From CAYJPA01 sp964371945 (GTDB taxonomy: Bacteria; Chloroflexota; Chloroflexia; Thermomicrobiales; UBA6265): a DNA stretch of 51,873 bases. This document shows, one piece after another, positions 1 through 7,935 of this stretch. The notes beneath the pieces were generated by a model that searched no databases, was not told where the DNA came from, and saw nothing but the letters and a program-made list of their open reading frames with translations. Positions within the stretch are counted from its first letter, which is position 1. The number at the start of each line of letters is the position of its first letter. The translations under genes were made by a program, and so were the position numbers. The stretch covers positions 1 through 51,873 of the forward strand of contig CAYJPA010000038.1 in NCBI GenBank assembly GCA_964371945.1, written 5' to 3'.

Positions 1-43
1 TCTGCTTGGAAGGCAGACACTCTACCAACTGAGTTACCCCCGC
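1..43 (-). tRNA. tRNA-Gly (TCC), truncated at window edge
   Basis: Read on the minus strand this is the first 43 nt of a tRNA: a GC-rich acceptor strand starting at 43, a D-arm (ACTC paired with GAGT) and an anticodon stem TCTGC/GCAGA around loop CTTCCAA. The anticodon is TCC (glycine). The variable loop, T-arm and 3' acceptor strand lie beyond position 1. Confidence 0.9.
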
Positions 44-84
44 GAAGCGCTGCCCCCAATGCAAGAAGCTCAACGCCGCCGCGA

Positions 85-90
85 AGTATA
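85..90 (-). promoter_or_regulatory. Putative -10 box of the tRNA-Gly transcript
   Basis: On the minus strand the hexamer TATACT lies about 40 nt upstream of the tRNA-Gly 5' end. The same hexamer precedes tRNA-Pro, lepA and yebC in this window. No good -35 element is visible, so the call is tentative. Confidence 0.35.
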
Positions 91-203
91 CTCCAATCCA
101 CGTTCGATGTTGATCGATTGTTCAGCCGGCGACGCATGCAATGTCGCGTGCTGCCTGCCCGAAACTGAGTTTGGGTTGGGGTACCAAGGAGTACGCGTTC
201 GCC

Positions 204-728
204 ATGCCGGAAATCGCTCGGGTCGTAATTGAGACGACTGCCGGAAAAATCGAAGTTGAGCTTTACCAACACGCTGCCCCGATTACGGTGACCAATTTTC
301 TGCACTATGTCGAAACCGGCGCCTACAACGGCGGGGTCTTCCATCGCACCGTCACCATGGAGAACCAGCCCAACGATCGAATTAAGATCGAAGTCATCCA
401 GGGCGGCATCAATCCGAACCGCAAGGACGAGATCGATGACCCGATTCCGCTCGAGCGAACGAACCTGACCGGATTGCGTCATATCGACGGCGCGATCTCG
501 ATGGGCCGCTCGACGCCGGATTCCGCGGACACCGAGTTCTTCATTTGCATCGGCGATCAGCCGGAGCTCGATTTTGGCGGCAAGCGCAATCCCGATGGTC
601 AGGGATTCGCCGCGTTCGGTAAGGTTAGCGCGGGCATGGATGTTGTCCGCGTCATTCAACAAGCGCCACGGGAAGCACAGAAGTTCACGCCACCGATTCC
701 GATCCAACGGATTTCCAAAATCGGCTGA
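204..728 (+). CDS. Peptidyl-prolyl cis-trans isomerase, cyclophilin type
   Basis: A 174-residue cyclophilin-family isomerase that should catalyse cis/trans isomerisation of X-Pro bonds. One cyclophilin domain fills the protein. Visible landmarks are the VVIETTAGKIEVELY opening strand, FHRTV near residue 55, the IQGG turn, an ISMGRS/TEFFICIGDQ core and a C-terminal FAAFGKVSAGMDVV. There is no signal peptide from this start, so a cytoplasmic location is likely. The start is set at 204 because AAGGAG lies at 186-191; an in-frame ATG at 141 would add 21 residues unlike the family. It stands alone, convergent with the Ig-like gene. The family is secure; the substrates are unknown. Confidence 0.9.
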   Translation: MPEIARVVIETTAGKIEVELYQHAAPITVTNFLHYVETGAYNGGVFHRTVTMENQPNDRIKIEVIQGGINPNRKDEIDDPIPLERTNLTGLRHIDGAISMGRSTPDSADTEFFICIGDQPELDFGGKRNPDGQGFAAFGKVSAGMDVVRVIQQAPREAQKFTPPIPIQRISKIG

Positions 729-899
729 AGCGATTGGCCGCTACCCTGCAGGTTGTCTTCCCAAAGCATGCAACCAAAGGACTCGGGGATGTTCCGATAA
801 CGATCACCGAGTCTGCTTCGGCCGGGAACGGGCCCTGAGTACGTTGTCACTTCGGTGCACTGAGTGCCGCATTTCGGGTCTCTGACGGTCGTGCCATGC

Positions 900-1490
900 T
901 CATGAAATCGTGAGATCCTGAGACTTTCCAACATTCCTGATTTCGCGTACTGCACGCCCCACCACGCCCAGGAGCACGAGCCAGAAAGCAATCCCAAGAA
1001 CGGCGAGGGAAACCGCCAACCACTTGCCGACTGAAACGAGCGGTAGCGGCGGCGAAGCGAACGGGAGAATAACTTCCTCGGGAACGAACGTAACCTGGGC
1101 CTCACTTGAGGCGTATTCCGCGTCACCGGCGAATTTTGCATTGAGCGTATGCTCGCCTGTCTGTGAAGGCTGGTAGATCACAGACGCGGTTCCTTTCCTG
1201 TCCGTTGAGTCCACCCCCAGGCTTGCTTGCCGTGATCCAAAGAACTCGACGTCCTCGACGAACGTTACAGTTCGCCTCCCGACGTTTTTGCCATCATCGG
1301 TGGTGAGCACCGCGGTGATGGAGTATTGACCATCCACAGGAACGCCGAGATCATCTTGGGCCTGCGCCATGATCAGCTCGATCTGGGTTGCTTTCGGATC
1401 ATCCTGTGCGGTCGCCGTAAGGTAGATGCCCGCTCGTGCAATCAGGACGGCAATCACGAACGCGGCCAGCGTTAGTCGCAGGAGTTTCAT
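900..1490 (-). CDS. Membrane-anchored protein with an Ig-like domain, last gene of the NrfD operon
   Basis: A 196-residue protein with an N-terminal hydrophobic signal or anchor (about residues 4-24). An extracytoplasmic beta-rich domain follows (about 45-145; YSITAVLTTDDGK, TASVIYQPSQTGEHTLNAKFAGD), resembling bacterial Ig-like repeats. One C-terminal membrane helix (about 160-183) and a short charged tail end the protein. The start at 1490 is the ATG of an ATGA overlap with the NrfD-type gene, so the two are almost certainly co-transcribed and translationally coupled. It has no Cys or His motif that would suggest a redox cofactor. I infer a structural or docking role for the NrfD/ferredoxin complex at the outer face of the membrane; this is not an established function. 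Confidence 0.75.
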   Translation of the reverse strand: MKLLRLTLAAFVIAVLIARAGIYLTATAQDDPKATQIELIMAQAQDDLGVPVDGQYSITAVLTTDDGKNVGRRTVTFVEDVEFFGSRQASLGVDSTDRKGTASVIYQPSQTGEHTLNAKFAGDAEYASSEAQVTFVPEEVILPFASPPLPLVSVGKWLAVSLAVLGIAFWLVLLGVVGRAVREIRNVGKSQDLTIS

Positions 1491-2857
1491 CGTCTCGCTC
1501 CTTCTGCATGAAACGACGGGCGCGCACTGGCAAGTGGGGGAACTCTGACCGCTGACGACTCTGATGCCGTGATCTCTTCCATCTCGTCGATCGCGAGAAT
1601 TGGAAAAGCCTTGAAGAATAGCATCAGAAGCAGTGGAATGGCGGCCGCCCCAGCGACGGTGACGGCGACGGCGACCCAGGTCAGTTCGAAGCTGCCCCAG
1701 GGTCCCTGTATCTGTGGATTCGTGGCGGCGGGCAACACGATGAGCAACCGCTTCAGCCACATCCCAACGACAACCAGTCCGGCGGCGCCAACGATCACCG
1801 GCACCTTTCTCGTCTTGGGGAGGCCGATCAGAACCAGCGGGGCAAGGCCAGCCCCAACCACAAAGAGCCAGAAGTAAGCGGCGTATCGCCCGGTAAGCAA
1901 TTCCTCGAGAAGCGGGGTCATTTCCTCGGTCTGTTTGTACCCTTCAACCAGCAGTTCGGTGAAGGTGAAGTAGAGATAGGCAACGCCTAAGGTAATCATC
2001 AGGTAGCCCAATTTGAGGAAATGGGCCGGCGCGATCTGATTTTCCAGGTGGTAGGCATTACGGAAGCCGGCGACAACCAGAATAACCATGGCGATGCCCG
2101 AGTAGAGGGCCGCGATCACGAAATACGGTCCGAAGATGGTGCTGTTCCATCCGGGACGTGTGGTGACCGCAAACGCCCAACTGAGAACCGAGTGAACGGC
2201 CACAGCGAGCGGGATGATGATGATTGCGACGGTGGTGATCGCTCTGGCGAGGGAGTGACGTTGGTCTGGTAGTCCCCTCCAATTTAATGAAAGGGCGCGG
2301 TAGAACCTGCCTCTCAAACCTCGACCCTGGTGAAGCCGGTCATTCACGATGGCAAGGTCCGGGATGAGCGGGAGATACAAGAAACAGAGCGTGGCAGCGA
2401 GGTATGACGTTATCGCAACGAAGTCCCAAACGACAGGCGAACTGATTTGCGGATGGACAATCAGTCTCCACATTCGGATCGGCTGTCCAAGATGTACGAC
2501 CGCGTAGACCATGCCGACAAGAAGCGTGACCAGTGCCATCGCCTCCGCCATCCTCGTGATCGGAGCGCGCCATTTGGCATCCGTCAGGCGGAGGATCGCC
2601 GAAACGAGAGCGCCTCCGTAGCTGAAGCCGATGAAGGCCACGAGATTAGCCTCGTAAATGCCCCAGAACGCGTGATCGCTGTAACCCGCGGCGTCGAGGC
2701 CGCGGCTCAACTGGATGATGTAAGCGACCAGTCCGACGCCAACGAGAACGGCGAGTGTTGCCGCGATTGCCCAGAACCAGCGGCCGGATTTCACCATAGG
2801 ACGCACCGCGGCCTCGCGGATTTCTTCACGAATCGGTACGGCAAATGAATGCTTCAT
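1487..2857 (-). CDS. NrfD/PsrC-family membrane subunit
   Basis: A 456-residue polytopic membrane protein of the NrfD/PsrC family, which exchanges electrons between quinols and a 4Fe-4S partner. About nine or ten hydrophobic helices are visible. The first follows a short cytoplasmic N-terminus; helix 2 begins after WGIYEANLVAFIGFSYGG, and the family-typical HLGQPIRMW comes after helix 3. The start is put at ATG 2857, six bases after GGAG, rather than TTG 2863, which overlaps the Shine-Dalgarno. It lies 38 bp behind the ferredoxin gene and overlaps the Ig-like gene. The molybdopterin catalytic subunit that normally completes such complexes is not in the window. The electron donor or acceptor is unknown. 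Confidence 0.88.
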   Translation of the reverse strand: MKHSFAVPIREEIREAAVRPMVKSGRWFWAIAATLAVLVGVGLVAYIIQLSRGLDAAGYSDHAFWGIYEANLVAFIGFSYGGALVSAILRLTDAKWRAPITRMAEAMALVTLLVGMVYAVVHLGQPIRMWRLIVHPQISSPVVWDFVAITSYLAATLCFLYLPLIPDLAIVNDRLHQGRGLRGRFYRALSLNWRGLPDQRHSLARAITTVAIIIIPLAVAVHSVLSWAFAVTTRPGWNSTIFGPYFVIAALYSGIAMVILVVAGFRNAYHLENQIAPAHFLKLGYLMITLGVAYLYFTFTELLVEGYKQTEEMTPLLEELLTGRYAAYFWLFVVGAGLAPLVLIGLPKTRKVPVIVGAAGLVVVGMWLKRLLIVLPAATNPQIQGPWGSFELTWVAVAVTVAGAAAIPLLLMLFFKAFPILAIDEMEEITASESSAVRVPPLASARPSFHAEGARR

Positions 2858-2895
2858 GCTCAACTCCTTCGCTTATGCATGGAGTGAATGGCGAG

Positions 2896-3741
2896 CTAAT
2901 TATCCGTGTAGTTCTGGCTATGACCGAGGATGTAGTACACGCGTGGACGAGTGCCGAGCTCTTCACGGTAGCGAATCGCATCGTTTTCCCTAAGGAAGGT
3001 GGAGAGCTTCACTGTTTCGTAACCATTCGTGGCTACGTCAGCATTTTGATCGGCGATGTATAGGGCGCCCATCCGGCATCCCTCGACGCAGGCCGGAAGT
3101 TGCCCCGTTTGCTCGTAGTGGACACAAAGAATGCATTTTCCGACGGTGCCTTTGATCTGAGGAACCGGGAATTCCGGCATCGGATTGTCGAACTCCGGCG
3201 GTGGTTCCGGGGGATCGCCCCAATTGAAGTAACGGGCCTCATAGGGGCATGCGGCCATGCACATCCTGCATCCAATGCAGGTCTTTTGATCGACAAGAAC
3301 GACGCCTTGATCGTTCATGAATGTCGCACCGACGGGGCAGACCTTTTCGCAAGGTGGGTTTTCGCAATGCATGCACAAACGGGGCATGAAATATGGCTGT
3401 CCACTGACACTTGTCATGCGATATACATTGATCCATTTTTGGTCAGGCGAAAGAAAATGCGTTTGCTGGCATGCCTTGGTGCATTCGTTGCAGCCGTCGC
3501 ACAGTCGCATATCCACAACAAATGCCCACTGGCGATCGAGGGTCGTTTCATCGACGATCGTTTGACCGTCAGCACCTGGCGTTGCCGCCGCCGGGTGAAT
3601 GTGCGTCGGGGTCGCTGCATCGTCCTGTGCCAGTATTTGTTCGACACCGGAGGTTGCAGCCAGTACGCCGGCGCCAATCGCCTTGATGAGCTGTCGCCGC
3701 GATAGATCCGACGGTTCTCTGCTCTCGGTCTCTGTCTTCAT
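2896..3741 (-). CDS. Tat-exported four-cluster [4Fe-4S] ferredoxin subunit (DmsB/NrfC/TtrB type)
   Basis: A 281-residue iron-sulfur protein. Residues 13-38 form a twin-arginine signal (LSRRQLIK plus a hydrophobic stretch), so it should be exported folded. Four cysteine groups follow from residue 81: CDGCNECTKAC, CMHCENPPCEKVC, CIGCRMCMAAC, and CILC paired with ACVEGC. These sixteen cysteines can bind four [4Fe-4S] clusters, the standard wire of DmsB/NrfC-like subunits. Two start codons are possible: ATG 3747 sits 2 nt after GGGAG and ATG 3741 sits 8 nt after, so 3741 is preferred. It is first in the operon with the NrfD subunit. The partner enzyme is not visible. Confidence 0.9.
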   Translation of the reverse strand: MKTETESREPSDLSRRQLIKAIGAGVLAATSGVEQILAQDDAATPTHIHPAAATPGADGQTIVDETTLDRQWAFVVDMRLCDGCNECTKACQQTHFLSPDQKWINVYRMTSVSGQPYFMPRLCMHCENPPCEKVCPVGATFMNDQGVVLVDQKTCIGCRMCMAACPYEARYFNWGDPPEPPPEFDNPMPEFPVPQIKGTVGKCILCVHYEQTGQLPACVEGCRMGALYIADQNADVATNGYETVKLSTFLRENDAIRYREELGTRPRVYYILGHSQNYTDN

Positions 3742-4157
3742 GGGCATTGCTCCCTTGTTCGGAGCATATTGGGCTTCGTCTCGTCCAAAGCACGTAACGG
3801 ACTTCGACCTGAATGCATCAAACGCGTAACGGCAGGCGCAGGACCCGGTGAGCGACGACCCGAAGCCAGCAACTGGGCTGGGTGGTATGCCGGCATTTGC
3901 TTTGTCGCTAGAGGGTTGATTTTCGGGGTGCGGACGCCGCGATACTGCCGAGTTGAGACGGTTTTGTGACACAACCTGTCCCGTTGCGACGTTGCCTGAA
4001 CACCTAGAGCGTAGTCTCTCCACCAATAGGCAAAAAGCCCAACGCGCAATCGAACTCGTGCGCTTCTTGTCGTGAAAGGAGTCAACTTGTTGGGAGAACT
4101 GACCGACGGGTTCTTGCGACGCCTCTCCCGGTGGAGCAGGCACGAAGGAGATTTCCG
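3742..4157. other. Divergent intergenic region of the redox island
   Basis: About 415 bp separate the ferredoxin operon (minus) from the cupredoxin-like gene (plus), so promoters for both should lie here. I see the direct repeat CGTAACGG at 3793-3800 and 3825-3832, and a strong Shine-Dalgarno AAAGGAG at 4075-4081 in front of a short TTG-started frame that runs into the downstream gene. I could not pick convincing -35/-10 pairs. No structural RNA is recognisable. Confidence 0.5.
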
Positions 4158-5144
4158 ATGGATCAACAAAGCACATTGCACTCGGTGGTTACGACAAACC
4201 TGACGCGGCGGCGCCTGCTTATTTCCGGGCTGGCGGTCGGCACAATTGCCAACGGGGCCCGGTTGGCCGGAGGAAGCCCCGTCGCGGCCCAAGCGACGCC
4301 TGAATCCGCTGCAGAGACTCTATATATGGTCAACGCGGCCGACTACGTTTCGGCATTCGATTGGACCACCAAGCCCGCGGTCGGCGTCGAGGTGAATGAG
4401 ACCGCCTTCACTCCAAGCGAGCTAACGTTCGAAGTCGGTATCGGGTACGAGTTCACGATCACGAACACAGGGACGGAAAAGCACTTCTTCACGGCCAAGG
4501 ACTTCATGTTCGAGGTCGCGACCCGCAAGACTGAAACCGCTCAGAGCGAAGTCAAGTATCCGTATTTTGACTCGATCGAGGTTTTTCCGGGTCAGTGGGT
4601 GGAGTTCTACTTCATCCCAGTGGCGCCCGGGACGTACGATTTCACGAGCGGAGCCGAGGGAGTCACCGAAGGCGTGGCCACCGGCACGATCACGGTGACC
4701 GGCGAAGCGATTACTGAACCCGTACCCGTCTTTGCACCGATCTCAGAAGGCACATGGGTGCAGGACGGCGCGGAACGGGTTGCGGCAGCCGACTGGGCCG
4801 CGGCGGAAGTTGTTCCCGTGGAGCTCGGTGAATACTTCTTCAAGCCTGACATGGTCACGCTCAAGGCCGATCAGGCATACAAGATCGAGCTCAAGAACAC
4901 CGGCACCAAAAAGCACGAATTCGGCGCCGTCGAGTTCTATCTCACCGCTGCGGTGGGCAAGGTCCAGGATGCCTCGGGCGAATACAAAGGGCCGCTGCTC
5001 ACGGTGGTCGAGGTGTTCCCGGGTGCTCAGGTGGATCTCTATCTGATCCCGACCGTGGCCGGCGAGTACGAGCTCTTCTCCGAGATCGAGGATGACTACG
5101 AACAGGGAATGATCGGACAGATCGTGGTCGAGAGCGCCGGCTAG
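4158..5144 (+). CDS. Tat-exported protein with two cupredoxin-like domains lacking the copper ligands
   Basis: A 328-residue exported protein with a twin-arginine signal (LTRRRLLISG, about residues 15-45). Two related beta-sandwich units follow, about 70-195 and 215-328. Each has the ITNTGTEKH or LKNTGTKKH strand, an EVFPG turn and a C-terminal PGTYDF or AGEYELF strand. In true cupredoxins that last strand leads into Cys-x(n)-His-x(n)-Met. Here the second unit reads FSEIEDDYEQGM, with Ser and Asp where Cys and His belong, and the first has lost all three. ATG 4158 is chosen because AAGGAG ends seven bases before it. It is divergent from the ferredoxin/NrfD operon. A binding, scaffolding or non-copper redox role is possible. 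Confidence 0.75.
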   Translation: MDQQSTLHSVVTTNLTRRRLLISGLAVGTIANGARLAGGSPVAAQATPESAAETLYMVNAADYVSAFDWTTKPAVGVEVNETAFTPSELTFEVGIGYEFTITNTGTEKHFFTAKDFMFEVATRKTETAQSEVKYPYFDSIEVFPGQWVEFYFIPVAPGTYDFTSGAEGVTEGVATGTITVTGEAITEPVPVFAPISEGTWVQDGAERVAAADWAAAEVVPVELGEYFFKPDMVTLKADQAYKIELKNTGTKKHEFGAVEFYLTAAVGKVQDASGEYKGPLLTVVEVFPGAQVDLYLIPTVAGEYELFSEIEDDYEQGMIGQIVVESAG

Positions 5145-5177
5145 GCCGACGCGTTGCGATTTAGCTTGCAAGACAAT

Positions 5178-5205
5178 CGCCGGCCCCAGACACCTGGGGC
5201 CGGCG
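5178..5205 (+). terminator. Strong GC hairpin downstream of the cupredoxin-like gene
   Basis: A perfect 11-bp inverted repeat, CGCCGGCCCCA and TGGGGCCGGCG, with a six-base loop lies 33 bp after the stop codon. The following bases contain only a short TCTTT, so termination may be weak or partly Rho-assisted. Confidence 0.6.
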
Positions 5206-5393
5206 ACGGTCTTTCGTTGAAGATCAAGCGGACCCGTGCCGGAAGAGATGGCATCGGCATTCGTTGGAATGCATAAGCGATGCCGGCCGCGCACTCATTC
5301 CACGTCTGAACGGCGGGGACTGAAGGACGATGGCCGCCGGGAATGCTCAAGCAATGAGAATTGGTGATAATGCAAATAGATTTGAGAGAAATA

Positions 5394-5469
5394 TGGTCGG
5401 GGTGAGAGGACTCGAACCTCCGACCTCAGCGTCCCAAACGCCGCGCGCTACCGACTGCGCCACACCCCG
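5394..5469 (-). tRNA. tRNA-Pro (TGG)
   Basis: A complete 76-nt tRNA on the minus strand. The acceptor CGGGGTG pairs with CACCCCG, followed by a discriminator A and an encoded CCA. The anticodon stem CGGCG/CGCTG closes loop TTTGGGA, giving anticodon TGG (proline). The T-arm GGAGGTTCGAGTCCTC is standard. Confidence 0.95.
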
Positions 5470-5492
5470 CCGGATTTGTGATCCGACAGGCG

Positions 5493-5522
5493 AGTATAGA
5501 CACTCCGGCAAAAGAGTGTCAA
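5493..5522 (-). promoter_or_regulatory. Promoter of tRNA-Pro with an inverted repeat filling the spacer
   Basis: On the minus strand a perfect -35 TTGACA (5522-5517) and a -10 TATACT (5498-5493) are separated by 18 bp, and the tRNA begins 23 bp past the -10. A 7-bp inverted repeat, GACACTC (minus 5520-5514) and GAGTGTC (5505-5499), overlaps the -35 and fills the spacer. This is a strong sigma-70-type promoter; the repeat may be an operator or a coincidence. Confidence 0.75.
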
Positions 5523-5670
5523 TGTCTGATGTGAATAGGAGATTATCTCTCGGAAATTAGATTCTAGCAAACAGCCGGTCATTAATCCGATTCAGCTGCC
5601 TGTTCACGAAAAGCGAGTCCGAGGGTAACTGACGTCCGTCGACTCGCAATCGGAAACGCTTACCGCGTTC

Positions 5671-6891
5671 ATGTATGGCGCGATCTACGCGATGGAGCGC
5701 AAGTTGCTGTCCCTAATTTCACGCGCTTCACGGATTTTGTTGACGCTGGCGACTCTTGCGGCCTTCGCGGTGCAGGCCGGAGCTGTGCAGGCGCAAGACG
5801 ATATGGCCTCAGGAGTCGACGGCGCGACCTACACCAGTCCGACGTTTGGCTACACCTTTGAATGGGATGGCTCCGTTTGGGAGGCGGCTGACGAGCTCAG
5901 CGAAGACGGCTACGGCGATCTCTATCTGGCCTCGGAGACCGCGGATCTCTATTTCGAGGGCATGTATTTCTACAAGGGTGATCCGGACCAGTGCATCGAG
6001 GGTGAGCGCGCCTTGAACCTCGATGAAGGTGGTCTCGGCGATCTCGAATCGGTGACCGACGACTCAGGAGCGGAGATCGGTGAATCGACCGGTGACAACG
6101 CCTATGCACTCTTCGGTGTCGCCGCGGCCGCAGATGGGTCGTCCGACAAGCTCATTGTCTATATCGAGTGCCAGGCGATCGTGCCGGAATCGGCCGTGCT
6201 GGTGGTCACCGCCCTCTTTGCCTCTGATGACGAGCAAGCTCTGGAGGACATCCAGGCCGTGCTGGATACCGTCGAGATCGGAGCCGGCGGCGAACGCACA
6301 TTCGATTCATCCGATCTCGAGCAAATTGCGCGGGACTCGGGTGCGGACATCAATGCGTACTGGAGCGGCATTTTCGAGCAAAACGACCTTGAGTAGGTCG
6401 ATCCGGCCCTCATCACCTTCCAGGGACCGGTCGAAACCTAGTGCGGGAACGCGTTTGGGGGAGAATCCGGGCCTTTCTACTGTCCAGCCGATCAGAGCGC
6501 CTATATCGATATCGACTGTTTCGACGTCGAGCTGCTTCCGTTGGGAATCGTCGTGATCCGCGTGGTGACGGCGCACGAGATCGCCCACCACGTGCAAGAA
6601 TTGCTGCAGTTCGAGGGCCGCGACGCGACCACCCGCGGAGGGCTGGGAAACAGCAAGGCGATCGAGCTACAAGCAGATTGCTTGGCCGGAGTTTGGGCCC
6701 AGGATGCCGCCGAACGTGGTGTTGTCCCGGCCAGCGACATCTAGCGCGTCGAAGTCGCGGCGACCGAGTACTTCGGCGATCCGCCGGGGACGCCCATTGA
6801 CGATCCCGAAGCCCACGGAACCGGCAAAGAGCGCGACGAGATGTTCACCGTGGGGTTCGAGGAAGGTATCGACGCCCGCGGTCTGGCGTAG
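5671..6891 (+). pseudogene. Secreted putative neutral zinc metallopeptidase, interrupted by three in-frame TAG codons
   Basis: One frame runs 406 codons to a final TAG at 6889. It is broken only by TAG at 6394, 6439 and 6742, with no TGA, no TAA and no frameshift. The first 241 codons encode a signal peptide (cleaved near AVQAQD) and an acidic domain beginning TFGYTFEWDGS. The rest matches the putative neutral zinc metallopeptidase family (YpfJ-like, Pfam Zn_peptidase): SGPFYCPADQSAYIDIDCFD, the zinc motif HEIAHH, ELQADCLAGVWAQ, and the C-terminal HGTGKERDEMFTVGFEEG. Homology therefore continues across all three stops. TAG also ends ordinary genes here (ferredoxin, ThiF-like, tyrA), so genome-wide recoding is unlikely. 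A young pseudogene is the default reading. The upstream 241-codon piece may still be made as a secreted protein. Confidence 0.8.
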
Positions 6892-6925
6892 CGCACTCGA
6901 TCCGTGAGTGTCTGGAGCTGCAGTG

Positions 6926-7849
6926 ATGAATGCACTTTCGGCATTGCCGAAGCCGATTCTGCTCGACGGTGGAATGGGGCGAGAGCTTCGATTTCGGGGC
7001 GTCGAGATTTTGACGACCATCTGGTCGGCAAACGCACTGCTGACCGCGCCGGAGGTGGTGCGAGATATTCACCGTGACTACATCGACGCGGGGGCCGATG
7101 TCATTACGACCAACACGTACGGCATTATTCGGCACGAGCTGGCAAGGGAGGGCATCGAAGAGCGTTTCAAGGAACTGAATGAGCTCGCCTGCCAACTCGC
7201 GGTCGAGGCGCGCGATGCGGCCAATCGCCCAGTGCTGATCGCCGGATCGTTGCCGCCGCTCAACGGGAGCTACCGCCCGGATCGCGTCTGGCCGTTCGAA
7301 ACGATCGAGCCGCTCTACCGGGAGCAAGCCGAAATCCTCGCCCCGCATGTCGATCTCTTCATCTGCGAAACAATGGCGAGCGCCGCGGAGGGATTCGCTG
7401 CCGCGACCGCGGCCTGCGGCACCGGTAAACCGGTTTGGGTGTCGTGGACGCTGCACGAGGACCGGTCGGGCCGATTGCGAAGCGGCGAGTCGATCGCTGA
7501 GGCGAGGGCCGCGCTCGACGGGCTTCCGGTCACGGGGTTCCTGGTCAACTGTTGCGCTCCGGAGAGCATTTCGAACGCCATGGGGGAGCTTGTCGCGACG
7601 GGCGCGGAATTTGCCGGTGGCTACGCGAACACCTTTACGCCGGTGCCTGAGACCTGGACGCTTGATGGCAGCGAACCGACAAGCGGGCTGATCGGATTGC
7701 GCGAAGATCTCGATCCTGAAGCGTATCGCGGTCATGCCAACGTTTGGCTCGATGCTGGAGCAACAGTGATCGGAGGCTGTTGCGGAACGCGTCCGGCGCA
7801 CATCCGGCGGTTGAGGGAGCTCATCGAGTCGCGGGCTGCTGTGGTTTGA
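6926..7849 (+). CDS. Homocysteine S-methyltransferase family protein
   Basis: A 307-residue single-domain enzyme of the MmuM/BHMT family, which moves a methyl group from S-methylmethionine or a similar donor to homocysteine to make methionine. The (beta/alpha)8 barrel opens with ILLDGGMGRELRFRG. The zinc-binding cysteines are visible: one in FLVNCCAPESI (about residue 210) and the GGCCGT pair (about 287-288). ATG 6926 is preferred over GTG 6908 because GGAG lies eight bases upstream. It starts 34 bp after the broken peptidase frame and faces the giant membrane protein gene. The methyl donor cannot be told from sequence. Confidence 0.88.
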   Translation: MNALSALPKPILLDGGMGRELRFRGVEILTTIWSANALLTAPEVVRDIHRDYIDAGADVITTNTYGIIRHELAREGIEERFKELNELACQLAVEARDAANRPVLIAGSLPPLNGSYRPDRVWPFETIEPLYREQAEILAPHVDLFICETMASAAEGFAAATAACGTGKPVWVSWTLHEDRSGRLRSGESIAEARAALDGLPVTGFLVNCCAPESISNAMGELVATGAEFAGGYANTFTPVPETWTLDGSEPTSGLIGLREDLDPEAYRGHANVWLDAGATVIGGCCGTRPAHIRRLRELIESRAAVV

Positions 7850-7935
7850 GATGACCGGCCGCGAAGTTGCGAGTGGATTCGGCAGGCAGACATTGGTTCC
7901 CCTGTGAAGAGTGACTAAGCAACTGCTCTGGTTGG

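Noticed and set aside
780..813. 7-bp inverted repeat GACTCGG/CCGAGTC between cyclophilin and the Ig-like gene
   Set aside because: A 20-base loop and no U-tract; too weak to call a terminator.
1491..1760. N-terminal extension of the Ig-like protein to 286 residues
   Set aside because: The extra 90 residues are an Arg-rich shadow of the NrfD-type gene; the ATGA overlap at 1487-1490 with a signal peptide fits far better.
4087..4203. 38-codon TTG-started frame with AAAGGAG ahead of the cupredoxin-like gene
   Set aside because: Good Shine-Dalgarno spacing but a TTG start, no recognisable sequence and out-of-phase overlap with the real gene; left as a remote leader-peptide possibility.
5330..5560. 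76-codon plus-strand frame with GVRGLEPPTSASQTPRATDC
   Set aside because: This is the well-known false protein obtained by translating the opposite strand of a tRNA-Pro gene.
5671..6891. Genome-wide reassignment of TAG
   Set aside because: TAG is the ordinary stop of the ferredoxin, cupredoxin-like, ThiF-like, tyrA and BFN genes in the same window.
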